From contig NW_020312525.1 in NCBI RefSeq assembly GCF_002999335.1, forward strand, positions 62,001-126,000: a DNA stretch of 64,000 nt. The letters run 5' to 3'. Of this stretch, positions 47,081-59,188 are shown one piece after another. Source of the stretch: Cyclospora cayetanensis (Eukaryota > Apicomplexa > Conoidasida > Eucoccidiorida > Eimeriidae). Under the pieces are notes generated by a model that was not told the DNA's origin, did no database searches, and saw nothing but the letters and a program-made list of their open reading frames with translations. Positions within the stretch are counted from its first letter, which is position 1. Every line of letters begins with the position of its first letter. The position numbers were made by a program, and so were the translations under genes.

Positions 47081-50000
47081 CTTGCCCCCAAAGGCACAAT
47101 TAAACCCCAATAACCCTACAAAGCCATCAAGCAACAAAAAAAATTTAGAAAATAAGGCCGCACACGGGTAGGTGACCCGGCGTCGAGCAAACACATGTGC
47201 ACTTCAAGAGCTGTATTGCCGATCATTACACTCGTGGCCACCGGAGCAAGTCAAGAAAAACAGGTAGCGCTCTATTTTCTCGAAGCAAGTCATAGGATAC
47301 ATAACCAAATTCGCGGACACACCCAGCAATAATGCAGCGAGAGCAGTGTACACACAACTGACCACGAGCTAGGACTGCTCCTTTTTCTGGCGTCTTTCCG
47401 CTTTTCACTCTCTCCTTCTACCAACTTTCCTGCTGCGTCCTTCATGCCAAAGCAAAAATTAGTACGCAAAAATAACAAAACACCTATTCTCGTGTGATCT
47501 CTCCTCCCGACCTCTATCCTTCCTCAGAGCCCGGCCTGCAGGAAGACCAACGAAGGAAGCCCCAGGGACGACGCCTGTGGAGCAGGAAGGTAGAATTATT
47601 TGACACTAAATATCCATTATATAGATACACTGCAGCTGTGAAGGGGCCCCCGACAGGAGTCAGTGCCTTTTTGCTTTCGTTTTCTCAAAGCACGGTGCTA
47701 GCAGCACAGCTGAGCCCTTTAGCGCGGGCAGTGGGAGTCTGTGAAGAAGTTAGACTGTCTCCCAGCAGGACCCTTGCAAGCGTTTTAGTCCATGATGTTT
47801 CTTCTATGCAGCCACCGAGACACATCCACAGACTGGTAGACATACCTGGATGCTTCAGACTAGACCGGCAACAAGTTTACATTCTTAGTATCTCAGACAG
47901 CTCTACGGATAGTTTAGGATCGCTATGCCAGTGCTACTCCATCCAATGATTTACGACTCTATCCTAGTTTAGAGAAAAGTGGAAAAGGTATTTCAGGTTT
48001 TGCCAAACCCATCTTCCCATAAGTGGCACACTCAGGGGACAACGCCGCTTATTAGCTCCAAGCTTAAGAGATGTATATGCATCGCAAAGGCACCTGAAGA
48101 AGTGATGTATCTGACAAAGGATGTGATGGGGAGCTCAAATTTGGGCCCTTGTGTTCTCTGGTTGTCTGTCTCTTCTCTCAATCCCCCATGGCATTTTCAC
48201 TAGCCTGCCATTTCCTCGGTCCTCTGCAAGATGAGGCTTTAAGACTACCGTAAGCATTCATAATTTTAATAGCGCAAGCTCAACTGAGAGAGCCAAAACC
48301 AATATCCAGAGCACCTTTCTAGTAGCCCTAGAATAGCGCCGATAGTGTATACAACAGATAAGAAAATACGAGGACGACTTAGGGCCCAAAAGTCCTAATC
48401 TCTCTATTGCGATACCTCCTTCAGGGTAATAATCCAATGACTCTACGTAGAGAACAAAAGCTTCAGCCTGAAGCCTTTGAATTTCGTGTAGCCTAGCCGT
48501 ACAGGGAAAAGGTAAATTGGGGCCTTTTTACTGCACTACCTCAAAACACAATCAGTAAAGCACCAGCAACATGGTTTGGCTGTTCGTGTAACTTATTAGT
48601 TGCAAAGTAGAAGTTTCTGACTCGGGTAAAGATCAATGTTGTGTTCCGGTGCGTTAGAGGTTGCTGTATACAGCCAGCTGTGTTCACCCGCGATAATTAA
48701 GCGTGCAGCAACGCGCATGCTAATTTTCCCTCTCACATTGTTCCCAAATTTCGATGAATGAATCGTAGTTTGCAGTGATTTGAGGCTAAGCGTGGTTATT
48801 CATGGAGAGCATTGAGGAGACAGCTACACTAGGCTTACATTATTTCTTTTCCGCTTTGTCAGTGCGGCCCCCAGATTACAGGCGGTGTTCACTGTTGGCC
48901 CTTCTTGTGTCTGAAATGCAAAAGCTCACTCCAATTTTGCGTGGACCCGTGCAAGCAACTGCGGAGACAGTAGGGCTCGGGCTAAAAAAAGACGATGGAG
49001 AAAGGCCAAACAGAATTAGTGATGCTATTACACCGAGAAATCTAGGTTTCTGTAAGTGATGGCTAGACGCAACCCCCCACTTCCTCGCTCCGCTAATAAC
49101 TGTTGTGCATTTACGGATCCTTGACTTCTACCTTTTTAGCGCTCCTGGTCGGCTTGACGAACTCGGTTCTAATAACAACGTATATAGAATATGTCAGTTG
49201 CGAATCGAAAATTCCTTATGATCTCGCTAACCAACTTGCCATTGTAACGTATATATTGCTTTCAAGAGTCTAAACATTACACAGGAATACTCATTTCTGC
49301 GAAAGCAAGTCTACATCTCCGTTTTCTGCATATTATCAGGGTGAAGGTGGATTTGTGAATAAGCCGTCTGTTAAATGTTGAGTGGACTCTTGATCCGTGT
49401 AATTTCTCCAGTAAATCAACACAGGTGTACACTGCCAACTTTGCTTCACATTAATCTTGTCGAGAACGATTATAGATTACGCACATGTGCCACGCTTCAC
49501 CCTATTCCAGCACCGACACCGAAGATGCCCAAGAGCGCTAGTTGATTCCTGCATTTTGTTTGTATTCAACAAATATTTCGCCTGCCGCTCAATCTCTTGC
49601 TTGCTGTAACAGGGATTTTGATGCAGCTGAGTATATCTTGGAGCTGACTTAGGGCCTGCATCTTTACGGTGCGTTGGACCACCAGCGGATGGCCAGTGTT
49701 GTGGCGACGCGTCATTATTGAACACATCCGTTAATTCTGCCATGATATTTGCTCTTTCCTGCGGTCCCTCAACTTCAGGGATGGTCCGATGCATAGATGA
49801 AGAACTAGGTGAAGAGTCACTTACACGGAACCCTGCTCAGAATCATTTTCTGTTACTGCGGTGCCGAGGCGCCCTCATGAAGACGCTGCCTCACCTTGCT
49901 GTGGCGCCGACCCTACCGCGGTCAGCATATATAAAATAAGCGTTTTTCTTGGGGAGACCAGGAGGTGCTTTGTTCTCCTAGTTCCCCGTGCACTTGCCTC

Positions 50001-51186
50001 CACAGTACGCGGTTGTGGCGCATGTGCGCTATTCGATAGGAGTTAATATCTCGAGCGTACTAATTTTCAGTCTATTTATTTTTGGTTTTTGTACAAAGCA
50101 TAACCCCTTTTACCCTGTGCCTGCTACCATTATGTGCCATGCATCACTTTCTGTCTCACCAAGCTGAAGCTATTGATTACGCAACAATACTTGACTGACT
50201 TCTTTTCACTCCTTCTGAATTGTCGAAATCCAATGAGAAGGCGTTTGCCCCTTGTGTGGCAGCATGCGGCGGAAGAGTATGTTTGGTCTCTCATATGGCC
50301 AGCGTGCGGTAGAAGAGTAGAGGGTCAGTGCGGGGATCAGGGCAGGGTGAATAAGGAGCATGGAAGATGTGGAATGAAATGAAAGTGTTTTAAATAAGTC
50401 TTCTTGCGTACTAAGTCGATCTAATGAATTTGGAGGGGTCATTTTGTCACTTCTGGTTTTGTTCGTGCGCGGTAAGATTACCGCTCTGGGTGTGTGTGAT
50501 GCACCGCTCAATCGGCTGGTACTACTCTCGAAAGTAGCTGCTGCAAAAAGGATCCAAATACCACCTTTATGTAGCCTATCGCGTCTTTTCAGCTACGAAG
50601 GAAGGGTAGATCAATCAAAAGGGTCTGATTTAATGTACAGAATTTGCTCCCTTATTGACCGACGCGAGGCTGCGGTCCTTCTGGCTGCCACATCTAAGTG
50701 ACCGTGGGGTGCGCTTGTGGCTCCGGCGACGGAGAATGTCAACAAAATGCCATTGTGCAGGTTTCAATTTATTTTGAAGCCTTGTCTTCGTGTGTATCCT
50801 TAGCTTGCTTGGGAGATCTGACGTGCGGCCCCGGGATTGGGACTTGGGACAACTACCGCGCAGATTTTAAAAAGGCGGAAAACTCCACGATAAATAGCTG
50901 CTTAGCTTCTCACAAATAATTTCAGTGTGTATTGCGCACCCATGAGCAGTTCCAGAGGCTTATTTAGGGGAATAGCAGGACATCAGGCATCGCTGTACTG
51001 CCTGAGCAGGCTTGCACAAGTCCTATGCTGCAAGCCGTAAGCAGTGACAATATCATACACAGACCCCGTAACCAGGCTTCTTTTATTCCAGCTGTAGAAC
51101 CCCCACGCAGACAGCTGACTCTCAAATTCCTACTATGGGCAAGCCGGTACGACGCCTCCCACAAAGTGTGGTGTAGGTAGTTGAGG
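47081..51186. other. Gene-poor stretch, 4.1 kb, with doubtful frames
   Basis: A plus frame at 47494-47949 contains RLVDIPGCFRL, similar to the GTPase G3 box of the SRP receptor beta subunit, but no P-loop was found nearby. A minus frame at 49477-49794 (105 codons, ATG start) is hydrophilic and may be a small gene or exon. I could not build a spliced gene from either. The left edge should contain the acyl-CoA oxidase promoter. Confidence 0.35.
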
Positions 51187-53526
51187 ATGAGTGTACCCGG
51201 AGAAAGAGGAGGAGGACAACAGGAGACTCCCGCGGTAACTACATCTGCCTCGATCTCCTCTTGGATTCGTCAGGCAAAGCGCCTGACCCTTGCCCCCGAA
51301 TTAGAGAAGGCAGCCACCAGCAAGAATGCGCAAAACAGTAAAACACTGCCTTAAATGCTAAATCCCAAAATTACAAGTCAAGATTCACTGGGATCTACTT
51401 GCTTCTTTCAGGTGGAGCTAATTTTTTCCCTACGATCTCTGGTTCCGTTGTCCTTAGTGGCATGATGCTCGTTCATTCCCCTTCAGCGTGAAGGGCGTGC
51501 GAATGGTTTCTTTTCGCATGTGCATGCAGCAGGGGCACGTGCAGCTATTGGCACTAGCTTAGAAACAAACACCGTGGGTGGTAGCACTCACACTTCTGAG
51601 GGTCTCAAGAGTCGGCAGAGCTCGCATAAGCCCCGCGTAGAGACTGTCCACGCGTTGCTAAGCCAGGGGGGGTTTTCGGCTCCCCGTATACCCAAGACCA
51701 ATCAGGATGTAGCTTATGCCATCGAGGGCTGGGGCAAAGAGCAGGAGGCCCTCTGGATGTGCGTGTTGGATGGGCACGGGCCTGCAGGCCACTTGGTTGC
51801 CTCGAGGGTCAAAGAAAAACTGCCCTTATTCGTGGCGCAGAGCTGGCTAAAAGGAAAGGAGCTGCACCAGGCACTTACGCAAGGATACAAGGCAGTGCAG
51901 CGGGACCTGAACAAATCAAATATTGATATTCTGTGCAGCGGCACAACCTGTGTGTCCTGTGTCCTTCACCGGAGAACCCTATACGTGGCAAACGTTGGGG
52001 ACAGCAGAGCCATTCTGGGAAGGGAGAGCGGCCTTCAGGGTGGACCCTGGACAGCTCTACCTCTCACGACGGACCACAAACCCGAAAGAGAGAGTGAAAG
52101 GCAGCGAATACTGGCCGCGGGAGGCAGAATTAAAGCGCTGCTAGACGACGATGGGTCCCCATGTGGACCACTCAGGTGAGAAGAGGGAAGAAATTAGGCC
52201 TGCGTTGTGGCTGGCTGATGCAGACAGAGAATGCCTATGTAATCATCCTCGTGTTGCTCGGCTCCATCGCTCATAACCGCTCTCTAAAGCTCTCTCCCGT
52301 CACCTCGGTTTTTGTGTCTCTTTGTCGCCGTCTCCATTTTCCTGCTTTTGCGACTCCACTGGCACGAGAACCGCAGCTACTGTACCTCTTTTTGAGGCTG
52401 AAGAGGCCTGTGATGGTCTCGCGAATGCCATTGATCATGCTGCCTCGAAGCTCGTAATGGAAAATTTTTACTCTTCCATTCTTTGCTGTTGCTAACCCTG
52501 CAGCAATTAAGGGAATGCTACTGTTACGGTTCTTGCACTTGCATCTAGATATATCGCGTCTACGGCTACTACTATTAATCCTAATTCTACGCCACAACTC
52601 CTACCACTGCTTTGCCTTCTACTCCTTATCATGCACTAGTACAACACCAGACACTATTTCTCCTCCTACATCTAGCAGTGCTACCACTACCCCAACTGAC
52701 ACCCATCCTACCCGTACCGCTATTACCACGACTGCTGATCGTACATCTATTCTTACGAAGTCTCCGGCTGCTAATACTCCCACTGCCCATGGTACTAGGA
52801 CGGAGTGTCCTGCCACTAACTGTGCTACAGCTAATAGCCCTACTTCTCCTGCTACTACCGTTGCTACTGTACTACCACTAATCCTGCTACCACTACTCTT
52901 ACTTCTAGTATTCCTCCCATTACTATTACTAGTGCGACCTCTACTGCTGCTACGGGTACTACTACTACTTCCAGCGCGACTAATTTTGGCCGCATGGCCC
53001 TTGCTGCTATTCATACTCCTATTCACAGCTGCAACTAGTGCTACGACGAACGGCACTACTACTAACCCTAGCACTACTCCTAGCGCTGCTTTCACTGCTA
53101 ATCCTACTCTTGTTTTCATACTAGTGGTACAAGAACTAATCCACCTGCTACCAATACTATTATCAGTGCTGATGTTGGTTCTGATGATCATGGCGCAGGG
53201 TCTGGCTGCCTAAAGAGGACCTGCCGGGGCTTGCAATGTCTCGTTCTCTCGGGGATACCTTGGCCGGTAAAGCAGGCGTAATCCCAGACCCCGAGGTGGG
53301 TGTGCACACTCTCTCCTCAGGGGACAGGTGTGTGTTGTTGGCTAGCGATGGGGTGTGGGAGTTCCTCAGCAATGAAGACGCCCTTGAGATAGTGCAACCC
53401 TTTGTTGAGAAGGGGGACGCAGCTGGAGGATGCAGCGCCTTGGTAGCAAAAGCCCAAAGCAGATGGCTAGAGGAAGAGGAGGCCGTGGATGATATCACTG
53501 CCTTACTGGTTATCCTGAGGTTTTAG
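51187..53526 (+). CDS. PP2C-type Ser/Thr protein phosphatase, three exons
   Basis: Exons are 51187-51337, 51530-52175 and 53199-53526; phases 1 and 2 match, giving 374 residues. PPM/PP2C motifs appear in order: KTNQDVAYA, VLDGHGPAGH, ANVGDSRAIL, LTTDHKPERESE, GLAMSRSLGD, LLASDGVWEF and VDDITALLV. The metal-binding Asp residues in DGH, SDG and the final D-D pair are present, so an active Mn/Mg-dependent phosphatase is expected. The final motif has Asp where most members have Asn. Exon 1 encodes a basic, probably flexible 50-residue N-terminus with no clear myristoylation site. The first splice is less certain, since an alternative AG at 51486 exists. Intron 2 (1023 bases) is filled with trinucleotide-like sequence. 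Confidence 0.85.
52540..53160. repeat. ACT/CTN-rich trinucleotide-like tract in PP2C intron 2
   Basis: About 600 bases are built from degenerate ACT, CTA, CTN triplets (runs such as CTACTGCTGCTACGGGTAC). The pattern keeps three frames free of stops, giving false open frames of 232 (plus), 190 (minus) and 89 codons (plus) that read as Leu-, Thr/Pro- or Val/Ser-rich low complexity. It lies wholly within an intron defined by matching phases. Confidence 0.75.
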
Positions 53527-54498
53527 CACCCAGGCACAGCGTGTAGTTGAAACAGGTTCTTTAAAGCAGGTAGAGGGGCGTCGAGGTAGAAAGGCACCGG
53601 GAATACACAACTCGAAGAGGGCGACGGAGGCAGAGGGAAAAAAGCTACAAAGCTTATGACCGTCAACAACGATACTTGCCTTCCTCCGGACTACCAACAG
53701 ATAGGGAAACGAGCGCTCTTGCATGGCTACAAGAAGCCTGGGGACCCTTAACAACTCAAGCCAGAGTGTGGCTGGCTGAGTTTTGGGGGCTCCAAAACGG
53801 CGTATCAGACCTATTGGGTGCTAATCGAACTTGCGCACCCAGGTAGACTCCAGTCTCCTGGTTTATGTGTCTTACAGGCCTCTCGCTAAAGGCGCGGAAC
53901 CTGCGGGTATCGTGGATGCACGCAGGATTTTGGGATGTACCCACAGCAATGGATCCTTAAATAGACGAAATTTACCTACTTCTTGATGCACACGAAAGTG
54001 TCATGGCAAACCGACTGTTCATCTAAACTGGCATCTCCACAGACCAGGCAAAAAGACAAAAATAAGGGTTCCCAATGGTTGGTGCGAGTTGGGGTGCCCC
54101 TTCAAATGTAGGTGCAACCAAGGGAGGCCCCTGTAATGGGGTGTATGTGCCGCCTTTACTGTTAAAGACCCTGCACCATGAATAATCTTAACCAATCCAA
54201 GAGGGATACACGCAAGACTTACGAGGGTTACGCGCTCTGTTCGGAGGCCCCTGCGTAACACATAGGAGCGCCCTATCACCTTTGTCCAAACTCGAAAGTG
54301 ATCCCCCCTGAGAACCCTGAAGGCACTTGCTCTGTACAACTGGCCGCCCCTTGGAGCCTAATAAGGAGGGTATAGCCCTTGAAATAACATCTTTCTGTGC
54401 CTTCCGATGTGTAACTGGTGGGGTACGGAGTAAAACTGATGGTTGGATATGCATCCCATAGATGGACTGTTACATAGGGCAGGGCAGGGGCCCTCTTG
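53527..54498. other. Intergenic between convergent genes
   Basis: Only short frames are present on the minus strand (53503-53754, 54019-54339, 54188-54454), none with motifs. The interval holds the 3' UTRs of the PP2C gene and of the minus-strand gene ending at 54499. Confidence 0.35.
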
Positions 54499-56837
54499 TC
54501 ATAAGGTATCGGGGCCCTCTTCTGCCTCTTGCTGCTGCTCAGTAGCTACAGCCGGTTGCACCAGCACTCTCGCCTCTCCAGCACCTCCTTCCGTGTAGAG
54601 TGCATAGTCCTCTTCGTGCAGGGGTGGGCCCCTCCCTCGAACCGACCCAGGGGCCTCCATCATTTCTGGCACACCTTCAAAAAAAACGAGGTCTCCTTCC
54701 CTCCCTTCGTCTGCAACACCGTCAGAGGGCAGGCCCTCTGGGGCTGTCGCCTCAGCATGTCCATGCAGCACCGCAGGTAAAATCCTCCTAGCAACGGAGG
54801 ATGTCGCTAAAGCGCCTTGGGGTCTCCCCCGTAGCTCGTCTTCCAGAAGGCCTGCATCAGCCGGGTCCGTGTTAGAAGGCAGATCCCTTTCTGCTCCTAC
54901 TTCCTCCTCTTGTTCTCCAACGGGAGGCTCTCCAGAGTGAGAGGAGCTTCTCCCCAGATGCATTCGTCCAACGCTCCTACGCGTCCTCAGCCGGGGGCCC
55001 TCAAACACAAACAACCGGGGGGGCCCCTCCGCTGGAGTATCTCCAGTGGCCGGCGTGACGAATGGCTGCAAAGGAGAGCGGCCACACATGCCTTTAAGCC
55101 CTATCAGAGGAATCCACATACTCGGAGACAGCAGCAGCAGCAGTAACAACCGTCTCAGCACGTGCTTCTCACCCCTCGGTGTGGGGCTTCTAGCTGGAGG
55201 GGTCGGGGTGCGCGGTCCTCAGCCGCACTAAGCTGGAGTTGCTGCAGCAGCAACAAATGTTCGTGGTGGCGGTGGTGGTGCTGCTGCTGCTGCTCGTCTT
55301 GCTGCTGCTCCTGTGGTCGGGCAGGACTAGAAACAGGTGGTGCAGGAGCAGCTGCGTCTGTATCTGGAGCAGCGGCAGTCACAGGGGTCCTGCAGAGGCG
55401 CGCAGGAACCAGCAGGAGCGCAGTGCATTCGAAGGGGGGAGAGAAGAAAGACGGGCTACGGCGGCAAAGAGGATCAGAAATTCAAGCAGCAGTGTATACC
55501 AAGAGATGCGGGGGAGATGAGGAGCCTTCTTGTCTCTACCTCAAGTACTACCTGTGATTAGATTCCCTCGAGGGCCTCTGGTCCAGATACGACGGAGGTG
55601 CTCCACTGCCCCATAAGTTGAAGGGGCTCCCTGCTACCGCTGCAGCCGCTGCGGCTGCCGCTGCAGACGGCGGGGGAGAGGGGCCCCCTGGGGCCCCCTC
55701 CTCATCGTTTAGAACAGCACAAGCTCGGGGTCGCCCCCAGTCTCTCTCCTGAGGGCCCCTCTCTCTGAAGGGTAGGGGAGGCCCCTTCCGCCGGTGTGCT
55801 GCTACCTCGTAGCTGTCTGTATAAGGCGGAAGGGAAAGGCAACAAGGGCAAGCCGCAGGGCTGGCCCTCTGGGAGACTCCGACGTGCAGCAGGCAGCTGT
55901 GAAGGCCTCTGGACACAACAGTGAGAGGGGATACAATGTGAAGGCGAAACGATTACAGGATAAAGAGATACAGAGGTGGGGGTTGGAAGAAGGATTTACA
56001 CATGAACACATGTATCTGATACGCTGACGGTACGCAAGTAGACACACGAGAGAGAACCAGGAGAGGATAGCAAAGACTCACTGCTGTACCAAATCCATCA
56101 AGACAGCTCCTGCTGCAGAGTCTGTCTCTTCTTCTTCAAGCTCGTTACGTAGCTGGTGGGGACCCCAGGCGGAGGGGCCTATGCCTTCAAGCGCTGAGAC
56201 ACACCGCACTCCACAGGCCCGTTGAGCCCCGACGTCGCGAGCCTATATCGTCGGAGAGAAACACACGTTCTAGAGTGCTTGGCGATGCGAACTTAGGGTC
56301 CGACTCTTACATGTGTTTGGTACAGACGAGGGGGCACCGGCGGCAACTGCTTCTCCCTCTATCATATCCACAAGACAGAGAAAAATCGCGCACATACACA
56401 GGCAGTTCGAACCACCTCTGAGTGCCTCTCGGCCTCTAGACGCCTTTAGCTACAGAGGAGCAAGTATATCGCTGAAAAAAATCCGCAGGATCCATGGTCT
56501 AAGCTTTACCTGGGCCACCTGTTGCGGCAGTCTGGAGCCAGAGCCTCTGAGAGCGCTGCTGTTGTAACACCCGCCGCTGCAAGTGCGGTAGGACGAGGGT
56601 TGGCATTCCTCCGCTCTCTCCATTTTCACCAGGAGGGTCCAAAGAAGGAGCGAAGGGGGCATGGCAAGGGGGGCCCCCTTCGCTCCATGTTGGGCAAGCG
56701 ATCTCTCGATCCATGAGTAAGAAGGAGCTCCAGAAGACCCTTTCAGATGCCTAGGCAATGTGTGGCTGCTGCGCTCTCCCCTCCCCTCAGCTCCTAGGGG
56801 GCCCCTGAGAGCTCTCTCCGTGTTGCTCTGGGGGGCC
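54499..56837 (-). CDS. Unrecognised low-complexity protein, six exons
   Basis: Exons are 56837-56510 (5' end uncertain), 56358-56311, 56242-56082, 55908-55552, 55389-55173 and 55065-54499; every junction is GT-AG and in phase. The product is about 500-560 residues. It includes a compact segment (SALEGIGPSAWGPHQLRNE), a nine-residue alanine run, a Gln/His-rich segment and an acidic Gly/Pro-rich C-terminus. No domain was recognised. The last exon read alone seems to start with a Leu-rich signal peptide, but that frame starts at GTG and the Leu run falls inside an intron. The first clear ATG in exon 1 is at 56662; an AG acceptor at 56839-56838 suggests another exon upstream. It is head-to-head with the NAPE-PLD-like gene. 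Confidence 0.5.
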
Positions 56838-57242
56838 CTGCAGAGGGAGGGCACCAGAGAAAAGGTCACCAACCTGAAGCTTACAACTTGAAATCTCACC
56901 TTTAGTGCCAAGAAATCCCCGCTTAACACGCGTCAATGCGTGTGGATCCTAGTTCATTGAATACGCGGCCTGAACTTGTTCAGGGGGCCCCCCTTGTGAA
57001 CTCCACGGGCCCCTGGATTGAGGGGCTCCCAAAAATTTGAAGCAAGGCCCCGCCTACGACCAAAGTCAGGAATACTGGGCAATTTGTTTCAGAATGTCAA
57101 CCTGGGGCCTTTAATACCCATGTGAAACTTTTCACGCACTTGCGAGAAGGGGGCCCTGGTACTGCGGGTTCTATGGACAGTAGGAAGAACCCTAGCGCTC
57201 GTTTTCCGTATTTGAGTTTCTTCTCCCCGCCCCTTCAAGCCT

Positions 57243-59188
57243 ATGAGCCCTCAGATGAGACCAGGATGGTTAAAGGCCATAGCGGGCCTTCCCCGAAGCT
57301 TCTTGAAGCAATTTGTCGTTCATTTCGACATCCCCAAAGCCGGCCTCACCACGCCATCAGGGGCAAGTTTCTTGCCTTCTCTTACCTTGAAAGAGGCATT
57401 GGCTCTCACCCGTTACCGCTGGTCGCAGTGGATTTTTCCTCCAAGGGCCCCATCGGGATCGCCCAACACGGCCTCGGGGGCCCTTACCGGCACCCCTGTT
57501 AGGGAAACCCCCTCCTTTCGTCCCCCCTCTCTCTGGCCTTCTCGCCTCCCTCTACCAAAGTATCCCCCTCCACCGCATGCGGAGGAAGTACCAGAGGGCC
57601 TCCTGAGGGTGCAAGCCATTGGCCATGGCTCCTTCCTTCTCCAGACAAGCGGGTTACGAGGAAGTCCTCTTCGCCCGCTCAGCATTATCACGGATCCTTT
57701 CTTTTCAACACATGCAGGCCCCTGGGGTCGCGTCGGAGGTTCGTCGAAGCAGCAACATGCCATTACTGCCTCAGCACGAAGCAGCAATGGCAACATGGCA
57801 TTCGGCACACTCCCGGAAGGGGGCCTTCTCGGGGATTATATCATTCCTTCCTCGCAGCCCTCCAGTTCTTCGCAGGGCCTGTGACAGTTTGCCTCCTTTT
57901 GTGATGCATGCATGCGTGTGCTGCCCCTGCCCTGTATAGTGGTGTATGCGGTTTCTGTCCTTCGCTACTACCTTCGATTGCCTCTGCAGACGCACTTCCC
58001 CACAGGCTCGCTCTTCCCCACAGGCTCGCTCTTCCTTTGTGCATCTATGGTTTCGCAGTCCGGCGTGTTAGCCAGCCAGGGGTGTCCATCTCCTTCCTCC
58101 CATCCATAGACATTGTACTCCTTACATCGCCTTCGTACGATTCCATGGATATGAAGACCCTCAAGGAGCTGCAGTCAGCCTTCTCGCCCGTCATAATAGG
58201 GCCTCGAGGCACAGTAGGGCCTCTTTACCTGCCACCCAAGCTCCGAGGTTCGGCGTATTCTCTTCAGTGGGAAGACGAGCCGCTCAAGCTCGGCGGAGCC
58301 TTCTTTTCATTGCTTCCTACTGCGGGAGGTGCTCCCTCACGGTGGGGACTTGACAAGGGTGTGGGGGGCTGGGGGGCCTTCTGTGTGTTGCTTGGAACCC
58401 ATCAGGTGTACGTCGGGGGGGCCCAGGGGTACAACCCGGCTCTTCTCGCTGCTGCGGCAGCCACAGCGCAGCAACAACGGCTTGCTGCTGCGCTGAACGA
58501 GCAAGAAGCAGCAGTGAGGGAGAAATACGAAGCCTTGTGGGGGCCCCTGGAGGCGGATGATCCGACGCCTCAAGCCAAAGAGATGGCCACAGAGCTTGCA
58601 GCGGCAAGACACAGAATTCTCGCACAGCAACCCCAAGGCCAGCATGAGGGGGTGTCTAAAGCACCAAGAGACTCACCAGGCATCGACTTAGCTCTGCTAC
58701 CTATCGGGGGATATGAACCGACACAACTGCTGCAACGGTTCCACATGACGCCAGAGGAGGCTGTGGAAGTAAGCGGGACTCCCCCCCCTTTCCCCACGTA
58801 GAGCCAGTCTGCCTATGCCCCTCCCTTTCTACACATGTTTATTATTTCACTTTCTGCCCTTTTCCCGTGGAGTATACGCTCAGTGAGTTTCACGGGATAG
58901 CTCATCCCTGGGCAAGCAAACAGCTCTCTCTTTGCTCCTTGTTCACGGTTGGTATCGCTGCTGCTGCAGGCCCACCGTCTTTTGGGTTGCAGGGCCACTA
59001 TAGCGTCGCGCTTTGATGTACTACCCCTGGGAGCAGAACCCTTTGGAGAGGCTCCTCAGCGAGCTGCCGCTGCTTGTGTGGAGCGGGGTGTACCGTTTAA
59101 TCCTCATGCAAAGACTCAGGGAGGGCCCTCAAGCAAGGCCGATCCAGGATTCTACACGCTACAACCAGGGGAGGCGATTTATGTGTAA
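57243..59188 (+). CDS. NAPE-PLD-like metallo-beta-lactamase fold protein, probable pseudoenzyme
   Basis: Exons are about 57243-57738, 58059-58768 and 58970-59188, phase-matched, giving 474 residues. NAPE-PLD-family landmarks run in order: IGHGSFLLQTSG, IITDPFFSTHAGPW, FLPSIDIVLLTSP, ALLPIGGYEP, HMTPEEAVEAHRLLGCR, LGAEPFGEAP and LQPGEAIYV. In active members these frame zinc ligands HxHxDH, a GD-T-GY Asp, AQHW and HWGTF. Here the positions read SPSYDSMD, GGAQGY, TAGGAPSRW and SRFDVL, so most His and Asp ligands are gone. The phospholipase reaction of the family is therefore not expected. An Ala/Gln/Glu-rich helical insert of about 70 residues sits before the IGGYEP block. The exon 1 donor has an alternative at 57724. 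Confidence 0.7.

Noticed and set aside
49477..49794. 105-codon minus frame
   Set aside because: It starts with ATG and looks hydrophilic and protein-like, but there is no homology or splice support; kept only as a note in the gap entry.
52515..53213. 232-codon plus frame and 190-codon minus frame (52619-53191)
   Set aside because: Both lie in the PP2C intron and arise from stop-poor triplet sequence; the flanking exons join in phase without them.
54499..55161. Single-exon secreted protein with Leu-rich signal peptide
   Set aside because: The frame has a GTG rather than ATG start, and good splice sites join the downstream part to upstream exons in the same gene.
55548..55916. Separate 122-codon gene with a poly-Ala run
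   Set aside because: It starts at GTG, has an AG acceptor inside, and fits as exon 4 of the six-exon gene.
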